Assembly: GCA_947085405.1 (NCBI GenBank)
Contig: CAMTWO010000014.1
Location: 1 to 64,000, forward strand
From: JASEGV01 sp947085405
Lineage (GTDB): Bacteria > Bacteroidota > Ignavibacteria > UBA10030 > BY39
DNA: 64,000 nt
Direction of reading: 5' to 3'
Shown: positions 61,112-64,000 of the stretch, piece after piece
How the letters are laid out: each line of letters starts with the position of its first letter
How positions within the stretch are numbered: position 1 is the stretch's first letter
Notes under the pieces: model-generated
The model's database searches: none
Told to the model about the DNA's origin: nothing
What the model saw: only the letters and a program-made list of their open reading frames with translations
Position numbers and translations under genes: made by a program

Positions 61112-61279
61112 TCATCTCAACAATAAAAATTTTCTAGTTTGCGTAAATTTATCAGTGACTAAACGATAAAAATAAATACCGCCGCCATAAGGTCCGTTGG
61201 TTTGCACCCATTGACCCTTCGTGCTGCCTGTTAATAATGCAAGCACAATTACAATCTTAATATAACTTCGAATAAACAT
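61112..61279 (-). CDS. Mini protein: signal peptide fused to the last residues of a T9SS tail
   Basis: The product has 55 residues from the ATG at 61279, with AGGAG seven bases upstream. The first 22 are a signal peptide (MFIRSYIKIVIVLALLTGST, KGQ). The mature start WVQTNGPYGGG resembles the beginning of larger surface proteins. It continues directly into GIYFYRLVTDKFTQTRKFLL, the end of a type A sorting domain. The middle of a cargo gene has apparently been deleted in frame. It may be an expressed relic or an inert remnant. It starts 1 bp after the lipoprotein gene. Confidence 0.65.
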   Translation of the reverse strand: MFIRSYIKIVIVLALLTGSTKGQWVQTNGPYGGGIYFYRLVTDKFTQTRKFLLLR

Positions 61280-61280
61280 A

Positions 61281-61841
61281 TTATTTGCTCCTCTCTTGTT
61301 TTTTATCTTTTTGTTCATGTTTAAATTTATAATAATATCGTTGGGCATGTATCGCACCAACTAATGTTCCGCCTATTCCACCTAAAGACGCAGAAGCAAG
61401 TGTAGCTAATGCTGCCCCCGCGGCTGCAATGCCCCCATCATGACCCCCACCCGCTTCAAATGGGTTTATAAAAACTATTCCTAATAAGAGCCCACCCACC
61501 ATTCCATAACCCAAACCTTTTAGTGCACCTAAAAAATGATTTTTAGCGACTACTGTTTTAACATCTTTTATATGGACGGTATTTTTAATATTCGATTTTT
61601 GATCAATCCATTTAGCAGTATCGTTCTCAATTCTAAAATTGTAGCCGTAGTATTCTGTACTGTCGGATACAATTATACATACCGTCTCGCCCGATAATTC
61701 GTCGTTAATTTCCGAGTAGATAAAATCAGTTTTCGGTGATTCATACGGTGTAACTAAATAAGTTGATGAACAACCAATTAACTGAAAACTTATTGATATT
61801 AATGTTATAAATACCAAGTACCTATTATTAAATATTTTCAT
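61281..61841 (-). CDS. Lipoprotein with glycine-rich membrane segments
   Basis: The protein has 186 residues. The lipobox is QLIGCSST (Cys near 24). A strand-rich part (ETVCIIVSDSTEYYGYNFRI) is followed by a Gly/Ala-rich stretch (LGALKGLGYGMVGGLLLGIV, then GGIAAAGAALATLASASLGG) like the glycine-zipper segments of small envelope proteins. A charged tail (KFKHEQKDKKQERSK) ends the chain. No family is recognised. AGGAG precedes the start. Confidence 0.72.
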   Translation of the reverse strand: MKIFNNRYLVFITLISISFQLIGCSSTYLVTPYESPKTDFIYSEINDELSGETVCIIVSDSTEYYGYNFRIENDTAKWIDQKSNIKNTVHIKDVKTVVAKNHFLGALKGLGYGMVGGLLLGIVFINPFEAGGGHDGGIAAAGAALATLASASLGGIGGTLVGAIHAQRYYYKFKHEQKDKKQERSK

Positions 61842-61849
61842 ATAAGCTC

Positions 61850-63136
61850 CTACTCTATTTCATAAATATTTATCTTAACTCCAATAGTAAAAGAAATTTG
61901 ACCCGCTAAACCATCCCACTCTGTGGATAATGGTAATTTTTCGGTTGCCATTTTATGTATTCCGTTATAACAAATTGTTAAATCGAACATCCAACTCGGT
62001 AAATAGGATGGTAAATATATATACGATACATTTATTGCCCATGAAGGTTTGCTGAAATTTTGAGAAACGGTATGCTTGAAGCTTTTTTGTTTTATATCGT
62101 TGATATATTCTTCGCGAAGTAAATCTGCTTTCTCGAAAAAACTCATATAACGTATTTCACCACCGATAGCAAGACAATAGAAACCTTCGTCACTGTCTGG
62201 ATTTAAGACTGTTACATAGCGAGTTCCGATACCGAATGAAAAAAATCGGAGCCATGACTTTTGCGGAATCTCCTTCACCACTTCATAGTCAAGTGAACTT
62301 AACATTGTAGTAGTAACATAATCGAGTTTAGGTTTTCCGTCATACCAGCCGTATTCAGCAAATCCTAAGATTTGAAATCTATGTTCAATAAATATACCTC
62401 CATAAAGTCTTGGCAGTAATCCGGTTTCATATTCATGGTTTTCGCCGGAGAATGTTGTTCCGGCACCAAACGAAAACCCCAGATACCAGAATGAATTTCC
62501 CGACCGATCTTCAATATAGATTGGTTCATAATAATTTCGGGTTGGTGCATCCGCTTTCAACTTTGGGACTGGTTCAACAAATATTTTTTGAGGGGGGATT
62601 ATATTTACACGTTGAGCGGTTAATGTATCTTGTGTCTGCCCTTCTTTTTGAAACTCTGTTTTTGTAGTATCTCTTAACGACTGTAACGTTACCCTTGGCA
62701 AGGGTTTCAGCTCTACATCGCGATAGTATGATGTGTCGGATTTGGGAATATCTTTAATAATTTTTTCTATATATTCTTCCTCCTTCTTGGCAATAGTTGA
62801 TTCCTCAGAATCTTCGCTATCTGAAAATAAATTTGTAAAAAAGCTCGAAAGGCATCCTGAAAAACATGATCCTAAGAATGTGTCTGCTTCATCACCAGAT
62901 TCGGTTGGAGTAGTTCTGGTAGTAGTTCCGGTTTTGGGTACACGTGTTGTCTTTGGCTCTTCCCTTCGTGTTCTCTTAGTTGTGTCTCTTTGTTGTAAGT
63001 ATTCCATACCCATCCCACTCTCATTAATGGAAATTTCAATGATAAACGGTTTATTTTCTCGCTCGGTACAAATAGCTTTGTTAGCAAGCATTATCATAAA
63101 GCTAAGAGCGAAGGCAAAATAAAAATAGTTACTCAT
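61850..63136 (-). CDS. Outer-membrane-like protein with Thr/Arg-rich linker (paralogue A)
   Basis: The protein has 428 residues. An N-terminal helix or signal (FYFAFALSFMIMLANKAICT) precedes a low-complexity stretch rich in R, T, P and E (TTKRTRREEPKTTRVPKTGT). A Cys/Ser/Phe patch (FLGSCFSGCLSSFFTNLF) and an acidic block follow. The C-terminal half alternates as in a barrel (WYLGFSFGAGTTFSGENHEY, LRFFSFGIGTRYVTVLNPDS) and ends with a strand of FTIGVKINIYEIE. The linker and barrel are shared with the next gene upstream. The function is unknown. Confidence 0.68.
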   Translation of the reverse strand: MSNYFYFAFALSFMIMLANKAICTERENKPFIIEISINESGMGMEYLQQRDTTKRTRREEPKTTRVPKTGTTTRTTPTESGDEADTFLGSCFSGCLSSFFTNLFSDSEDSEESTIAKKEEEYIEKIIKDIPKSDTSYYRDVELKPLPRVTLQSLRDTTKTEFQKEGQTQDTLTAQRVNIIPPQKIFVEPVPKLKADAPTRNYYEPIYIEDRSGNSFWYLGFSFGAGTTFSGENHEYETGLLPRLYGGIFIEHRFQILGFAEYGWYDGKPKLDYVTTTMLSSLDYEVVKEIPQKSWLRFFSFGIGTRYVTVLNPDSDEGFYCLAIGGEIRYMSFFEKADLLREEYINDIKQKSFKHTVSQNFSKPSWAINVSYIYLPSYLPSWMFDLTICYNGIHKMATEKLPLSTEWDGLAGQISFTIGVKINIYEIE

Positions 63137-63164
63137 TTTAAATTCTCCTTATCATTACTATTAC

Positions 63165-64000
63165 TTATTTAGTGAAATCATAAAGTTTAAATTTTATTGA
63201 TAAACCTAAATTGAAAAATCCCTTATATTCAATATTATCCATCGAAAGTGGTTCTATTTTTGATGGGTTGTTCGATACGATTAATGACGCAAGATTTAGT
63301 TCGACCCACCAAAACGATTCAGATGAAGGGATAAACGTGAGCATCCCTTCGATAGAAAATGCTGTTTTCCAAAAACTACTTGAAACTTTATATTGATTCA
63401 AAGATTGAAAAACACTATTGAAAAATTTTTCTTCATCGATGTCGGCAGTTTCAGAAAACTTCATATACTGAACCGCTCCACCTATACCCCAGCCGAAATA
63501 TTCTTTGTCGCCCCAACCGCTGAATGATCCAATGTATTTTGCTCCAAAACCATAAGCTTCTGTTTGTAATGATATTTTTTGAGGATTCTTAAAAATTGAA
63601 TCCACATCCCGATTTGGATATCTTGTCGTTATGATATAATTATGTCTTGGGCTCCCTCCATACCAACCGAAGTGAGTAAATAAATTGATTTCAAAATCAC
63701 CATAAAGAATTACACCGGCTGAGGCACGTAAATTTAAACCACCATTATATTCAGATTCTTCAAAGGCAGAGGGAATACTATAAGCAGTATTAATTCCTAA
63801 ACAAAATCGCGACCATTCCAAATTAAAAACGTTTTGTGAACTTATTGGTTCGTATTGACGTGTTGGTTTCTTTGTTAGTATCTCTGATTTTTCAGTATCT
63901 CGTAACGGTTGGAATGTTATAATAGGTTCGGGTTTCAGCTCTACTTCGGTATGTAATAATGTGTCCGCTATGGGAATTTCTTTAATAATTAGTTGTTTTG
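63165..64000 (-). CDS. Outer-membrane-like protein, paralogue B (5' end outside window)
   Basis: The frame is open from the stop at 63165 to the window edge, so the gene is partial at its 5' end. A TTG at 63821 is not a start: the sequence upstream (IIKEIPIADTLLHTEVELKP, ITFQPLRDTEKSEIL) continues in frame. It matches the linker of paralogue A (IIKDIPKSDTSYYRDVELKP). The C-terminal barrel-like part has CLGINTAYSIPSAFEESEYN and ends with FNLGLSIKFKLYDFTK. The function is unknown. Confidence 0.7.
   Translation of the reverse strand, partial: KQLIIKEIPIADTLLHTEVELKPEPIITFQPLRDTEKSEILTKKPTRQYEPISSQNVFNLEWSRFCLGINTAYSIPSAFEESEYNGGLNLRASAGVILYGDFEINLFTHFGWYGGSPRHNYIITTRYPNRDVDSIFKNPQKISLQTEAYGFGAKYIGSFSGWGDKEYFGWGIGGAVQYMKFSETADIDEEKFFNSVFQSLNQYKVSSSFWKTAFSIEGMLTFIPSSESFWWVELNLASLIVSNNPSKIEPLSMDNIEYKGFFNLGLSIKFKLYDFTK

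Noticed and set aside
63165..63821. Complete gene starting at TTG 63821
   Set aside because: The same frame continues to the window edge and is homologous to the neighbouring paralogue, so the gene is truncated by the window, not started here.

Overview
The window is a 64 kb, AT-rich, gene-dense piece of a bacterial chromosome. Most genes lie on the minus strand. The best lineage guess is the Bacteroidota/Chlorobiota superphylum, close to the Ignavibacteria. The evidence is a type IX secretion (T9SS) type A sorting tail of the QNYPNPFNPSTTIRYELP kind, SBBP-repeat and Big_5 surface proteins, a fused E1 alpha-beta 2-oxoacid dehydrogenase and a multiheme cytochrome nitrite reductase. Several intergenic regions carry TTGACA-17-TATAAT-like promoters rather than the TAnnTTTG element of classical Bacteroidetes. 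The lineage is inferred from gene content only; there is no rRNA here.

Layout. 0-9 kb is an accessory region. It has a REP-associated transposase (RAYT) among its palindromic repeats, a single-chain type IIG restriction-modification enzyme bracketed by the same repeats, a SulP transporter, a two-gene type II R-M system, and about 1 kb of decayed DNA. 9-21 kb is a tight minus-strand run: purN-purH-mreB-mreC-mreD-mrdA-rodA, then a LonB-like protease, a histone-deacetylase-fold amidohydrolase and a membrane-anchored class III cyclase-like protein. 21-26.6 kb holds an LD-carboxypeptidase, a band-7 protein, two very small proteins with their own promoter, a DUF4920-like protein, twin Big_5 lipoproteins and tRNA-Asp. 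26.6-33 kb is an anaerobic respiration unit: outer-membrane porin, octaheme nitrite reductase, Rrf2 regulator with three cysteines, polyferredoxin, ferredoxin, methyltransferase. 33-41.4 kb holds polA, envelope-stress-type membrane proteins, and the translation operon rplM-rpsI-rpsB-tsf-pyrH-frr. 41.5-44.7 kb is a second single-chain R-M enzyme sitting between housekeeping operons. 44.7-51.3 kb is a lipoate/2-oxoacid dehydrogenase cluster: lpdA, lipB, fused E1, E2, lipA. 51.8-53.1 kb is a POT-family transporter. 53-64 kb is a cell-envelope and secreted-protein region. It has an LpoB-like lipoprotein with a COG3014-like partner, beta-barrel proteins, a 1392-residue SBBP-repeat T9SS cargo protein, and two remnants of T9SS cargo genes.

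How it fits together. The mre/mrd block builds the elongasome. The nitrite reductase, porin and iron-sulfur proteins look like one nitrite-reduction unit under a possible NO- or Fe-S-sensing repressor. The lip/pdh block makes and loads lipoate onto its own E2. The most interesting points are the octaheme nitrite reductase with a probable Tyr-Cys crosslink, the repeat-bracketed RAYT and R-M genes, the deletion-fused mini T9SS protein, and a repeat inserted in frame in polA. I did not find a convincing wholly new multi-gene system. The strongest candidate for an under-described module is the 26.6-33 kb respiratory unit.
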